Source of the DNA: Pseudomonas frederiksbergensis
GTDB lineage: Bacteria > Pseudomonadota > Gammaproteobacteria > Pseudomonadales > Pseudomonadaceae
Length of the DNA: 64,000 nt
NCBI RefSeq assembly: GCF_035751725.1
Contig: NZ_CP142104.1
Span: forward strand, 1,674,001-1,738,000
Direction of reading: 5' to 3'
Part shown: in pieces, positions 8,873-17,697 of the stretch
How the letters are laid out: each line of letters begins with the position of its first letter
Position numbering within the stretch: position 1 is the stretch's first letter
Translations under genes and position numbers: made by a program
Notes under the pieces: model-generated
The model's database searches: none
The model's input: the letters and a program-made list of their open reading frames with translations, nothing else
Told to the model about the DNA's origin: nothing

Positions 8873-10072
8873 TCAGGCCGTTGCCAGCGACGTTTTTTGC
8901 GATGCACTCAAGAAGCGCAGCAATGCCAGCAGCGGGAAGGCGCTGCCGACGATCACTACCCACAGCCAGCCACCGTGTTCATAGACAGCGCTGGCAATCG
9001 ACGAGCCGAATGCGCCGCCGACGAAGATGCTGGTCATGTACAGCGCGTTCAGTCGACTGCGGCTCTTGGCGTCGAGGGCGTAGATGGTGCGTTGGCCCAG
9101 GACCATGTTCATCTGTACGCAGAAATCCAGGACCACGCCGGTCACCGCCAGGCCAATCACGCTGTAGGCCGGATGGATGAAGGCCGGCAGGAAACTCAGG
9201 CTGGCGAACAGCATCGCCAGCAGCGAAGCGATCCGGGTATGACCGGCATCCGCCAGGCGACCGGCAATCGGCGCGGCGATGGCGCCGATGGCCCCGACCA
9301 GGGCGAACAGCGCTATTTCCGTCTGTGACAGGCCATGGTTACGGGCCAGCTCCAAGGGCACGGCGGTCCAGAACAGACTGAACGTGGCGAACATGCAGGC
9401 TTGGTAAAACGCTCGCTGGCGCAACTGCGGCTGCTGGCGCAACAAGGTGCCGAGCGAGCCCAGCAATTGGACGTAGGACGCGCTGTGGTCGGGCTGGCGC
9501 TTGGGCACGGTCAACGCGAGGACGATGCTGATGGCCGCCATCAGTGCGGCCGCGATGATGAACATCGCCCGCCAGCCGAAATGATCGGCGATGACGCTGG
9601 AGACCGGCCGAGCCAACAGGATCCCAAGCAACAGGCCGCCCATGATCCCACCGACGACCCGTCCCCGGGATTCCTCAGGCGCCAGGTGCGCGGCCAGCGG
9701 AATCAGGACCTGTACCGAGACGGAACTGAAGCCCACCAGCAGCGAGACCATGAGGAACACGTTCGGTTGCTCGGTGAACGCCGCGCCCAGCAGGCTGGCT
9801 ATCGCTACCAGTGTGGTGAGGATCATCAAGCGCCGGTTTTCCAGCAGGTCGCCCAACGGCACCAGGAAAAACAGGCCCAGGGCATAACCGATCTGAGTCA
9901 GCGAGACGATCAGGCTGGCCATGGTGCTGGACAAGCCGACGTCGGGGGCGATCAGTTCGATGATGGGTTGGGCGTAGTAGATGTTGGCAACGATCGCGCC
10001 GCAGCAGAAGGCGAACAGCAGGACCATGCCGCGGGTCAGGGTGACGCCGGGCGAGGAGGGATGGGCACTCAT
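8873..10072 (-). CDS. MFS transporter, YnfM/AraJ-like drug or sugar efflux type
   Basis: A 399-residue inner-membrane transporter with twelve predicted helices. The loop 2-3 MFS motif is LGDLLENRRLM and the N-terminal GAIVANIYYAQPIIELIAPDVG is typical of bacterial efflux-type MFS proteins. The substrate is unknown. The ATG at 10072 (MSAHPSSPG) is preferred over an upstream TTG six codons earlier. The gene is alone on its strand; a REP palindrome separates it from the sulfate-binding protein gene upstream. Confidence 0.88.
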   Translation of the reverse strand: MSAHPSSPGVTLTRGMVLLFAFCCGAIVANIYYAQPIIELIAPDVGLSSTMASLIVSLTQIGYALGLFFLVPLGDLLENRRLMILTTLVAIASLLGAAFTEQPNVFLMVSLLVGFSSVSVQVLIPLAAHLAPEESRGRVVGGIMGGLLLGILLARPVSSVIADHFGWRAMFIIAAALMAAISIVLALTVPKRQPDHSASYVQLLGSLGTLLRQQPQLRQRAFYQACMFATFSLFWTAVPLELARNHGLSQTEIALFALVGAIGAIAAPIAGRLADAGHTRIASLLAMLFASLSFLPAFIHPAYSVIGLAVTGVVLDFCVQMNMVLGQRTIYALDAKSRSRLNALYMTSIFVGGAFGSSIASAVYEHGGWLWVVIVGSAFPLLALLRFLSASQKTSLATA

Positions 10073-10186
10073 GGCAATCTCATCGATCAATTGAAAGGAT
10101 GGCGTGAGGCTAAAGATTTGCAGGGCTCTGGAACAGGGCTTTGCGACTGATATCAGTCATGCCTGTGGTTAATGGTTCAGCGAATA

Positions 10187-10224
10187 CCCTTGTGGCGAGG
10201 GAGCAAGCTCCCTCGCCACAAGGG
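10187..10224. repeat. REP palindrome (GTGGCGAGGGAGC type)
   Basis: A near-perfect 38-bp inverted repeat, CCCTTGTGGCGAGGGAGC and its complement. The same core recurs at 13126-13155 and 52471-52500. Such intergenic repeats are typical of the P. fluorescens group. Confidence 0.9.
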
Positions 10225-10254
10225 CTTGTTTGCCGGACTGGCTGTATCAGTACC

Positions 10255-11253
10255 TCATTGCCCGCTATAGATCTGATCGAAAACCCCACCGTCATTGAAA
10301 TGGGTCTTCTGCACGGTGCGCCAGTCGCCGAAGGTTTTCTCTACCGACAGGAAGTCGACTTTCGGGAAGCGGTCGGTGTATTTGGCCAGCACCGCCGGAT
10401 CCCGTGGACGCAAGTAGTTGGCGGCGGCGATTTCCTGGCCTTCGGGCGACCACAGGAATTTGAGATACGCCTCGGCGGCTTCTCGGGAGCCTTTCTTCTC
10501 GACCACTTTATCCACAACGCTCACCGGTGGCTCGGCTTCGGCGGACACGCTTGGGTAGACCACTTCGAACTGGTCGCGGCCAAACTCGCGGGCGATCATT
10601 TCCGCTTCGTTTTCAAAGGTCACCAGCACATCGCCGATCTGGTTGGTCATGAACGTTGTCGTCGCGGCGCGGCCACCGGTGTCCAGCACAGGCGCCTGCT
10701 TGAACAACTTGCCGACGAAATCCTTGGCCTTGTTCTCGTCACCACCGTTCTTGAGCACATAGCCCCACGCCGACAGATAGGTATAGCGGCCGTTACCGGA
10801 GGTTTTCGGGTTGGGCACGATCACTTGCACGCCGTCCTTGAGCAGGTCGGGCCAATCCTTGAGCGCTTTCGGGTTGCCCTTGCGCACGATGAACACCGTG
10901 GCCGAGGTGAACGGTGCGCTGTTGTTCGGCAGCCGGGTGACCCAGTTTTCCGGAACCAGCTTGCCGTTGTCCGCCAAGGCGTTAATGTCGGTGGCCATGT
11001 TCATCGTGATGACATCCGCCGGCAGCCCGTCGATCACCGAGCGCGCTTGCTTGCTGGAGCCGCCGAAGGACATTTGCACGGTGATGTTCTCGTTGTGCTC
11101 GGCTTGCCAGTGCTTCTGGAACGCGGCGTTGTAATCTTTGTAGAAGTCGCGCATCACGTCATAGGAAACGTTCAGCAGGGTTGGGGCGGCGTTGGCCAGG
11201 CTGCCGAAGGTCAGGCCAGCGGCGAGAAGGGAGGCGCCAAGGAAGTTTTTCAC
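10255..11253 (-). CDS. sbp: Sulfate/thiosulfate ABC transporter periplasmic binding protein
   Basis: Periplasmic receptor that would deliver sulfate to a CysTWA permease. It has 332 residues with a Sec signal peptide ending FGSLANA. Mature-region hallmarks are LNVSYDVMRDFY, FGGSSKQARSVIDG (anion site), PDNSAPF-like LPNNSAPF, and the C-terminal SPEGQEIAAANYLRPRD. The start is a GTG at 11253 preceded by AAAAGGAATTCGCA; the open frame extends upstream but without a signal peptide. No cysT, cysW or cysA lies beside it, so it must use a permease encoded elsewhere. I recall a similar isolated cysP near pyk in P. aeruginosa. Confidence 0.93.
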   Translation of the reverse strand: MKNFLGASLLAAGLTFGSLANAAPTLLNVSYDVMRDFYKDYNAAFQKHWQAEHNENITVQMSFGGSSKQARSVIDGLPADVITMNMATDINALADNGKLVPENWVTRLPNNSAPFTSATVFIVRKGNPKALKDWPDLLKDGVQVIVPNPKTSGNGRYTYLSAWGYVLKNGGDENKAKDFVGKLFKQAPVLDTGGRAATTTFMTNQIGDVLVTFENEAEMIAREFGRDQFEVVYPSVSAEAEPPVSVVDKVVEKKGSREAAEAYLKFLWSPEGQEIAAANYLRPRDPAVLAKYTDRFPKVDFLSVEKTFGDWRTVQKTHFNDGGVFDQIYSGQ

Positions 11254-11341
11254 TGCGAATTCCTTTTTATTGGGAGACGGGCGATAAGCCAGCACACTAG
11301 CGATTAGCTTATAGGCCTTCAAGTATTTAAAAATGCTTTGC

Positions 11342-12166
11342 TTATTCCATTTTCTTGAACAGCGCATTGCCGCAACGGGAGCAGAAGGCGGCGCCATGTT
11401 CATGGTTGTTTTTGCTGCACACCGGGCAGTCATGCTGGAGTTGATCGCCGCGCATCGCGGTGGCGAGTTCAGCGGTGAAGATACCCGTCGGTACGGCGAT
11501 GATCGAATAGCCGGTGATCATCACTAAAGACGAAATGACCTGTCCCAGCGGCGTCTTCGGCACGATGTCGCCGAAGCCCACGGTGGTCAGCGTCACGATA
11601 GCCCAATAGATCCCCTTGGGAATGCTGGTAAAGCCATGCTGCGGCCCTTCGATGACGTACATCAGCGTGCCGAACACGGTCACCAGCGTTGATACGCTGA
11701 CCAGGAACACGATGATTTTCTGCTTGCTGCCACGTAGCGCGGCCAGCAGATAGTTGGCCTGCTTGAGGTAAGGGCTGAGCTTGAGCACGCGAAAAATCCG
11801 CAACATGCGGATGATTCGAACGATCAGCAGGTACTGGGCATCGCTGTAGTACAGCGCCAGGATGCCCGGCACGATCGCCAGCAGATCCACCAGGCCATAG
11901 AAACTGAACGCGTAGCGCAGCGGTTTCGGCGAGCAGTACAAGCGTAGGCCGTACTCCACCAGAAAGATAAAGGTGAAGCCCCACTCGATATAAGCCAGCA
12001 GGGCCGCGTAGTTTTTGTGAACGCTGTCGATGCTGTCGAGCATCACGATCACCAGGCTGGCGAGGATGATCAGCAGCAAGGTGCTGTCGAAGCGTCGGCC
12101 AGCCACGGTATCGGTCTGGAAAATGATGACGTAGAGGCGTTCACGCCAGTTGTTGCTGTTATCCAT
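11342..12166 (-). CDS. Voltage-gated-type potassium channel with C-terminal zinc ribbon
   Basis: A 274-residue six-helix ion channel in the inner membrane. S4 at residues 117-130 (RIIRMLRIFRVLKL) carries regularly spaced arginines. The pore helix and selectivity filter TTVGFGD lie at 194-200, so K+ selectivity is expected. After S6 there is a short tail with Cys247, Cys250, Cys262 and Cys265 arranged as a zinc ribbon (CPVC...CSRCG). The ribbon could act as a metal or redox sensor or as an assembly element. It lies between the sulfate-binding protein and the urea transporter, all on the minus strand, but each gap may hold its own promoter. Confidence 0.9.
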   Translation of the reverse strand: MDNSNNWRERLYVIIFQTDTVAGRRFDSTLLLIILASLVIVMLDSIDSVHKNYAALLAYIEWGFTFIFLVEYGLRLYCSPKPLRYAFSFYGLVDLLAIVPGILALYYSDAQYLLIVRIIRMLRIFRVLKLSPYLKQANYLLAALRGSKQKIIVFLVSVSTLVTVFGTLMYVIEGPQHGFTSIPKGIYWAIVTLTTVGFGDIVPKTPLGQVISSLVMITGYSIIAVPTGIFTAELATAMRGDQLQHDCPVCSKNNHEHGAAFCSRCGNALFKKME

Positions 12167-12187
12167 GACCTTCGCCTGAATCGATAA

Positions 12188-13102
12188 TCAGCGAAGCCTA
12201 GGGCGATTGCCCCGCAGAGCGCAAGGCGCGGTGTCGAGGATTGCCTGATGCCAGCGTCGGCCAGTCGCACGAACCAGCCAGCAGGCGAGGATGAACGGCG
12301 CTGTCAGTGGCGCCACGCCCAACGCAGCGAAACCTGGTGCGAGAACGACCGCCAGGGCAATGCCCGCCAGCGGCAGCCATGGCTTGCGGGTGTGTTGGCC
12401 GAGGGCCAGGGCCACCAGCGCCGGGTTATAGCCGCCCAGCCCCGATAAGGCCTGGGCGCTGTCGTGGTGCAGCACGGCAAACGCAAGGCCGACGATGGAA
12501 CCCAGCAGCGCCCAGCCAGCGGCGCGGCGATCGGCGATCAGCAGGCCGACCACGACCAGCGCACCGGCCAGCGGCTGGTCGAGAAACATGACCTGGCCGA
12601 GGCCATTCAAAGGAGCGAGCAGCAGCTTGGGAAGTGTCATTTCCACGGACGCTGAGGCGGGCGACGGCGGGGCGAAACTCAGCAGCAACCAGCCCAGCGC
12701 CACGAATGGCGCGGTATAGGTGGGCAGGCAGCGCGGGCCAGGGGTTCGCTTGAGCCATTGCTGGGTGAGCATTGCGCTGAGGCCGCCGCCGGCAATGATC
12801 AGGGGGGGTAGCAAGACCGACCAGGGCAGTGCCAGGCTCAACAACAATCCCAGCAGGATCCCGTTGTAGCTGAACAACCCGGCTTGCCGATCTTCCTTGG
12901 CATAACCGCGTCGCTGCGCCGTCAACAGTCCGGCTACTGCGCCCAGCAGCGCGCCGCCGAGCAAAGTCGGCGCGGTGAGCAAGATTGCCAACAGGCACAG
13001 CATGCCGCACAGCGGATGGCGCTGGAGAAAAATCTGGCTGAAACCGTTAAGCAGGGCGGTGGCCCAGTCGGGGCAGTGAGTGCTGGAAGAATGGTTGGGC
13101 AT
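12188..13102 (-). CDS. Urea transporter (UT family)
   Basis: A 304-residue channel-like membrane protein with the internal two-fold repeat of UT proteins. The repeated signature is seen as FSYNGILLGLLLSLALPW in the first half and GLGGYNPALVALALG in the second. It would let urea pass the inner membrane. No urease genes are in the window. It lies directly downstream of pyk on the minus strand, separated by a REP palindrome, and ends 21 bases before the channel gene start, so those two may share a transcript. Confidence 0.88.
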   Translation of the reverse strand: MPNHSSSTHCPDWATALLNGFSQIFLQRHPLCGMLCLLAILLTAPTLLGGALLGAVAGLLTAQRRGYAKEDRQAGLFSYNGILLGLLLSLALPWSVLLPPLIIAGGGLSAMLTQQWLKRTPGPRCLPTYTAPFVALGWLLLSFAPPSPASASVEMTLPKLLLAPLNGLGQVMFLDQPLAGALVVVGLLIADRRAAGWALLGSIVGLAFAVLHHDSAQALSGLGGYNPALVALALGQHTRKPWLPLAGIALAVVLAPGFAALGVAPLTAPFILACWLVRATGRRWHQAILDTAPCALRGNRPRLR

Positions 13103-13125
13103 GATGGGTCAGGGATAGGGAGTAA

Positions 13126-13155
13126 TGTGGCGAGGGAGCAAGCTCCCTCGCCACA
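13126..13155. repeat. REP palindrome (GTGGCGAGGGAGC type)
   Basis: A perfect 30-bp inverted repeat, TGTGGCGAGGGAGCA and its near complement, identical in core to 10187-10224. It sits five bases after the pyk stop and may act as an mRNA 3' end structure. Confidence 0.9.
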
Positions 13156-13160
13156 AAAAA

Positions 13161-14576
13161 TCAGATCAACGTCTCGATACGCAGGGAATTGGTCGACCCC
13201 GGCTGCCCGAACGGCACGCCTGCGGTGATCAGCAAAGTGTCGCCACGCTGGGCCATGCCTTGGGCCTGGGCGATTTCCAGCGCCGTGGAACACACCTCGT
13301 CCACCTGCCGCAGTCGATCATTGACCACCGAATGCACCCCCCAGGCCACGGTCAGGCGGCGGGCGGCCTGCAGATTTGGCGTCAGGTTGAGAATCGGCAC
13401 CGTCGGCCGTTCCCGCGCCGCGCGCAGGCTGGAACTGCCCGACTCGCTGTAGTTCACCAGCACCGCCACCGGCAGGACATTGCTGATCCGGCGGATCGCG
13501 CAGCTGATGGCGTCCGACACCGTGGCCTCGGCTTTCGGTCGGCTGACGTCCAGTTGTGCCTGGTAGTCCGGGCCGTTTTCAACTTGGCGAATGATCTTGC
13601 TCATCATCTGCACGGCTTCGAGGGAGTAATCGCCGGAAGCGGTTTCCGCCGACAGCATCACCGCATCGGCACCTTCGGCCACGGCGTTGGCGACGTCGGT
13701 GACTTCGGCGCGGGTCGGTGCCGGGGAGAACCGCATCGACTCGAGCATCTGCGTCGCCACTACCACGGGTCTGCCGAGGGCGCGGCAGGTGCCGATGATG
13801 TTTTTCTGGATCTGCGGCACGCTCTCGGCCGGTACTTCGACGCCGAGATCACCGCGGGCAACCATGATCGCGTCGCTCAATTCGGCGATCTCGCGCAGTT
13901 GGCTTACCGCTGACGGCTTCTCGATCTTAGCCATCAGGAACGCCTTGTCGCCGATCAGCGCGCGGGCTTCGCGGATGTCCTCGGGCCGCTGCACAAACGA
14001 CAGCGCCACCCAATCCACACCCATCTCCAGGCCGAAGCTCAAGTCGCGACGATCCTTGGCGGTGAGTGGGCTCAGATCGAGGACGGCCTGGGGCACGTTC
14101 ACGCCCTTGCGGTCCGACAGTTCGCCGCCGTTGAGCACCTCGGTGTCGATGGCGTCGGCATGCCCGGCGGTTACCCGCAGGCGCAGCTTGCCGTCATCGA
14201 GCAACAAGTCCATGCCCGGCTCCAGCGCCGCGATGATTTCCGGGTGGGGCAGGTTGACCCGGCGTTGGTCGCCCGGTGTCGGGTCCAGGTCCAGGCGCAA
14301 GGCCTGGCCGCGTTGCAGCAGGACCTTGCCGTCGGCAAATTTGCCGACTCGCAGCTTCGGGCCCTGCAAGTCCATCAGGATGCCCAGCGGGTAATTGAGC
14401 TGCTGCTCGACTTCGCGGATCCACCGGTAGCGCTGGGCGTGGTCGGCATGGTCGCCGTGGCTGAAGTTCAGGCGAAAGATGTTCACACCGGCCTGCACCA
14501 GTTCGCGAATATCATCGAGGCCGCGGGTGGCGGGGCCGAGGGTCGCGAGGATCTTGACCTTTTTATCAGGCGTCAT
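13161..14576 (-). CDS. pyk: Pyruvate kinase
   Basis: Converts phosphoenolpyruvate and ADP to pyruvate and ATP. The product is 471 residues, normal for the bacterial enzyme. The N-terminal KVKILATLGPATR and FRLNFSHGDH motifs, the active-site segment FLMAKIEKPSAV with its catalytic Lys, and the ARGDLGVE motif are all visible. A C-terminal allosteric domain follows from about residue 345. It overlaps the glycerate kinase gene by 11 bases, so it is the last enzyme of the glyoxylate-to-pyruvate operon. The organism probably has a second isozyme elsewhere. Confidence 0.96.
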   Translation of the reverse strand: MTPDKKVKILATLGPATRGLDDIRELVQAGVNIFRLNFSHGDHADHAQRYRWIREVEQQLNYPLGILMDLQGPKLRVGKFADGKVLLQRGQALRLDLDPTPGDQRRVNLPHPEIIAALEPGMDLLLDDGKLRLRVTAGHADAIDTEVLNGGELSDRKGVNVPQAVLDLSPLTAKDRRDLSFGLEMGVDWVALSFVQRPEDIREARALIGDKAFLMAKIEKPSAVSQLREIAELSDAIMVARGDLGVEVPAESVPQIQKNIIGTCRALGRPVVVATQMLESMRFSPAPTRAEVTDVANAVAEGADAVMLSAETASGDYSLEAVQMMSKIIRQVENGPDYQAQLDVSRPKAEATVSDAISCAIRRISNVLPVAVLVNYSESGSSSLRAARERPTVPILNLTPNLQAARRLTVAWGVHSVVNDRLRQVDEVCSTALEIAQAQGMAQRGDTLLITAGVPFGQPGSTNSLRIETLI

Positions 14577-15846
14577 TTTTAGGGTTCTCGAGGATCAGGA
14601 TCGCGCGGAAGTCGTTGACGTTGGTACGGGTCGGTTCGGTGACGACCAGCGCGTTTAGCGCGGCGAAGTAGCCGTAGCCGTTGTTGTTGTCCAACTCGTC
14701 GCTGGCGCTGAGACCCATCTCGGCGGCGCGGCGATAGCTGTCCGGGGTCATGATTGCACCGGCGTTGTCTTCGGAGCCGTCGATGCCATCGGTGTCGCCG
14801 GCGAGCGCGTAGATGCCGGGACAGCCCTTGAGGCTGTCGGTCAGGCTCAGCAGGAATTCGGCGTTGCGTCCGCCACGGCCATTGCCGCGCACGGTGACTG
14901 TGGTTTCGCCGCCAGACAGGACCACGCACGGGGCTGCCAAGGGTTGGCCGTGCAGGGCGATTTGCCGGGCAATGCCGGCGTGGACTTTCGCCACCTCCCG
15001 GGATTCGCCTTCCAGGTCACCGAGGATCAATGGGCTGAAACCCGCCTGGCGTGCCTTCACGGCTGCGGCTTCCAAGGATTGCTGGGGACGCGCGATCAAT
15101 TGGAAATGACTGCGGGCCAGGCTCGGGTCGCCGGGCTTGACGGTCTCCGATTCCGGGCTCTGCAGCCAGTTGCGTACGGAGGCGGGGATATCAATGGCGT
15201 AGCGCTTGAGAATCGCCAGGGCCTCGGCTGAGGTGCTGGGATCAGCGACGGTGGGGCCGGACGCGATGACCGTGGCGAGATCGCCGGGCACGTCGGAAAT
15301 CGCATAGGTGTAGACCGTCGCCGGCCAGCAGGCCTTGCCCAGGCGTCCGCCCTTGATCGCAGAGAGATGCTTGCGCACGCAATTCATCTCGCCGATGGTC
15401 GCGCCGGATTTGAGCAAAGCTTTATTGATCGATTGTTTGTCGGCCAGGGGAATGCCAGCCGCCGGCAGGGCCAGCAACGCCGAGCCCCCACCGGACAGCA
15501 GGAAGATCACGCGGTCGTCTTCGTTGAGGTTGCTGACCCGTTCGAGCACCCGTCCGGCCACTTCCAGGCCTGCGGCATCCGGCACGGGATGAGCGGCTTC
15601 GACCACTTCGATTTTCTGGCAGGGCGCGCCATGGCCGTAGCGGGTCACGACCAGGCCGCTGACTTCGCCCTGCCAGCAACGCTCAATGACTTGCGCCATG
15701 GCCGCCGCGGCCTTGCCGGCACCGATGACGATCACTCGACCGCTGCGGTCGCTGGGCAGGTATTGTTCGAGGACTTGCTGCGGATGCGCCGCGTCGATGG
15801 CTGTGGCAAACAGCTCGCGCAGCAGTTGTTGCGGATCGACCGACAT
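14566..15846 (-). CDS. ttuD: Glycerate 2-kinase (TtuD/GckA type)
   Basis: Phosphorylates D-glycerate to 2-phosphoglycerate, feeding the pyruvate kinase gene it overlaps. The 426-residue protein has the DUF4147 N-terminal domain (VIVIGAGKAAAAMAQ near residue 39; FLLSGGGSALLALP near 113) and a C-terminal MOFRL domain (VLSGGETTVTVRGNGRGGRN near 305; ALAGDTDGIDGSED near 345). This is the class II glycerate kinase family. Annotated databases often call it hydroxypyruvate reductase, which the context does not support. A REP palindrome lies between it and the upstream glxR. Confidence 0.93.
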   Translation of the reverse strand: MSVDPQQLLRELFATAIDAAHPQQVLEQYLPSDRSGRVIVIGAGKAAAAMAQVIERCWQGEVSGLVVTRYGHGAPCQKIEVVEAAHPVPDAAGLEVAGRVLERVSNLNEDDRVIFLLSGGGSALLALPAAGIPLADKQSINKALLKSGATIGEMNCVRKHLSAIKGGRLGKACWPATVYTYAISDVPGDLATVIASGPTVADPSTSAEALAILKRYAIDIPASVRNWLQSPESETVKPGDPSLARSHFQLIARPQQSLEAAAVKARQAGFSPLILGDLEGESREVAKVHAGIARQIALHGQPLAAPCVVLSGGETTVTVRGNGRGGRNAEFLLSLTDSLKGCPGIYALAGDTDGIDGSEDNAGAIMTPDSYRRAAEMGLSASDELDNNNGYGYFAALNALVVTEPTRTNVNDFRAILILENPKNDA

Positions 15847-15889
15847 GGCGGGCTCCCGGGATTTTTGTTATTTGAAGGGCAACGCAGAT

Positions 15890-15925
15890 CCCTTGTGGGG
15901 GCGAGCAAGTTCGCTCCCACAAGGG
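15890..15925. repeat. REP palindrome (GTGGGAGCGAGC type)
   Basis: An imperfect inverted repeat, CCCTTGTGGGGGCGAGC and GTTCGCTCCCACAAGGG. It belongs to the second REP core of this window (see 30008-30043). It lies in the 90-base gap between glxR and ttuD, inside the presumed operon. Confidence 0.85.
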
Positions 15926-15936
15926 GGAAGGGCGTG

Positions 15937-16827
15937 TCAGTTGTCGCGGATCGAGAAATTCGCCATGTGCTCCAGCCCCTTGATCAGCGCCGAGTGATCC
16001 CAGTTGCTGCCACCGATCGCCGCGCACGTGCTGAACACTTGCTGGGCGTTGGCGGTGTTGGGCAGGTTGATGTTCAGTTCCTTGGCGCCTTGCAGGGCCA
16101 GGTTCAGGTCCTTCTGGTGCAGGCTGATGCGGAAGCCCGGGTCGAAGGTGCCCTTGATCATGCGCTCGCCGTGGACTTCGAGGATCTTCGACGAGGCGAA
16201 ACCGCCCATCAACGCTTCACGAACCTTGGCCGGGTCGGCACCGTTTTTCGAGGCGAACAACAGCGCTTCGGCCACGGCTTGGATGTTCAGGGCGACGATG
16301 ATCTGGTTCGCCACTTTGGCGGTCTGGCCGTCGCCGTTGCCGCCCACCAGGGTGATGTTCTTGCCCATGGCCTGGAACAGCGGCAAGGCGCGCTCGAAGG
16401 CGGCGCTGTCGCCACCCACCATGATGCTCAGCGTCGCGGCCTTGGCACCGACTTCGCCGCCGGAGACCGGGGCATCGAGGTACTGCGCACCTTTTTCATT
16501 GATCTTCGCCGCGAAGGCCTTGGTGGCGGACGGCGAGATCGAACTCATGTCGATCACCACTTTGCCCTTGCCCACGCCCGCTGCCACGCCGTCGGCGCGC
16601 AACAGCACGTCTTCGACCTGCGGCGTGTCCGGGACCATGACGATAATGAATTCGGCTTCCTGGGCGACTTCCTTCGGGTTGGCCAACGCCACCGCGCCGC
16701 CGGCCAGCAGGTCGGCCGGGGCCGGTTCGTGGTGCTGGGACAGGAACAGGCTATGACCGGCTTTTTGCAGGTTCAATGCCATGGGGTGGCCCATGATGCC
16801 GGTGCCGATGAATCCAATTTTAGCCAT
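15937..16827 (-). CDS. glxR: Tartronate semialdehyde reductase
   Basis: Reduces the tartronate semialdehyde made by Gcl to glycerate with NAD(P)H. It has 296 residues of the beta-hydroxyacid dehydrogenase family. The dinucleotide motif GFIGTGIMG lies at residues 5-13, the substrate-binding segment is DAPVSGGEVGA near 120, and the catalytic Lys is in GQTAKVANQI near 170. The ATG at 16827 (MAKIGFIG) is preceded by AGAGGA; an upstream in-frame ATG adds ten untypical residues and is rejected. It follows hyi by 43 bases. Confidence 0.95.
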   Translation of the reverse strand: MAKIGFIGTGIMGHPMALNLQKAGHSLFLSQHHEPAPADLLAGGAVALANPKEVAQEAEFIIVMVPDTPQVEDVLLRADGVAAGVGKGKVVIDMSSISPSATKAFAAKINEKGAQYLDAPVSGGEVGAKAATLSIMVGGDSAAFERALPLFQAMGKNITLVGGNGDGQTAKVANQIIVALNIQAVAEALLFASKNGADPAKVREALMGGFASSKILEVHGERMIKGTFDPGFRISLHQKDLNLALQGAKELNINLPNTANAQQVFSTCAAIGGSNWDHSALIKGLEHMANFSIRDN

Positions 16828-16870
16828 GAGAAAATCCTCTTTTATTAAAGTGCCCACGGATTCTTGTGGG

Positions 16871-17653
16871 TCAGATCGCGTTATGGGTTTTCAGCCAGCC
16901 CAGTCCCGCTTCGGTGGTGGTCAGCGGCTTGTATTCACAGCCAATCCAACCCTGGTAGCCGATGCGGTCCAGGTGTTCGAACAGGAAGCGGTAGTTGATT
17001 TCGCCCGTGCCCGGCTCGTTGCGGCCCGGGTTGTCCGCCAGTTGCACATGGTTGATCTCGCCCAGGTGCGCCGACAGGGTCCGGGCCAAGTCGCCTTCCA
17101 TGATTTGCATGTGATAGATGTCGTATTGCAGGAACAGGTTGGCGCTGCCCACCTGCTCGCGGATCGACAGGGCCTGGGCGGTGTTGTTGAGATAAAAGCC
17201 TGGGATGTCGCGGGTATTGATGGCTTCCATCACCAGCTTGATGCCTTCGCCTTGCAGCTTTTCGGCGGCGTACTTCAGGTTGGCGATGAAGGTTTTTTCC
17301 ACCAGGGCCTCGTCGCACTTCTGCGGACGAATCCCGGCCAGGCAATTGACTTGGGTATTGCCCAGCACTTTTGCGTAGGCAATCGCCAGGTCGACCCCCG
17401 CGCGGAACTCCTCGACCCGGTCCGGCAAGCAGGCAATGCCGCGCTCACCCTTGGCCCAGTCGCCGGCCGGCAGGTTGAACAGCACCTGGGTCAGGCCATT
17501 GGCGTCGAGCTGGGCCTTGATTTCGGCGGAGCTGTAATCGTAGGGGAACAGGTATTCGACTCCACTGAAACCAGCCTTGGCGGCGGCTTCGAAACGGGCG
17601 AGGAAGGCCTGTTCGGTGAACAGCATGGACAGGTTGGCGGCGAAACGCGGCAT
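16871..17653 (-). CDS. hyi: Hydroxypyruvate isomerase
   Basis: Interconverts hydroxypyruvate and tartronate semialdehyde. It is a 260-residue TIM-barrel protein of the AP-endonuclease-2/xylose isomerase-like fold. Family marks are PRFAANLSMLFTE at the N-terminus, MEAINTRDIPGF near residue 140 (metal Glu), and the QYDIYHMQIMEGD segment near 175 with metal-binding Asp/His. A final metal-binding Glu lies in IGCEYKPL near 240. The gap to gcl is 44 bases and to glxR 43 bases, so it is part of the glyoxylate operon. Confidence 0.94.
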   Translation of the reverse strand: MPRFAANLSMLFTEQAFLARFEAAAKAGFSGVEYLFPYDYSSAEIKAQLDANGLTQVLFNLPAGDWAKGERGIACLPDRVEEFRAGVDLAIAYAKVLGNTQVNCLAGIRPQKCDEALVEKTFIANLKYAAEKLQGEGIKLVMEAINTRDIPGFYLNNTAQALSIREQVGSANLFLQYDIYHMQIMEGDLARTLSAHLGEINHVQLADNPGRNEPGTGEINYRFLFEHLDRIGYQGWIGCEYKPLTTTEAGLGWLKTHNAI

Positions 17654-17697
17654 GGTGGTCTCCTGTAAATAGTTGGCAGGCCCCTGTGGGGCGAACC

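Noticed and set aside
10187..10224. Palindromes considered as CRISPR repeats or attachment sites
   Set aside because: Copies are dispersed, palindromic and without regular spacers or cas genes; they fit REP elements.
15367..16848. A 493-codon plus-strand open frame opposite ttuD and glxR
   Set aside because: It runs through two recognised genes and a REP palindrome, so it cannot be a real coding region.
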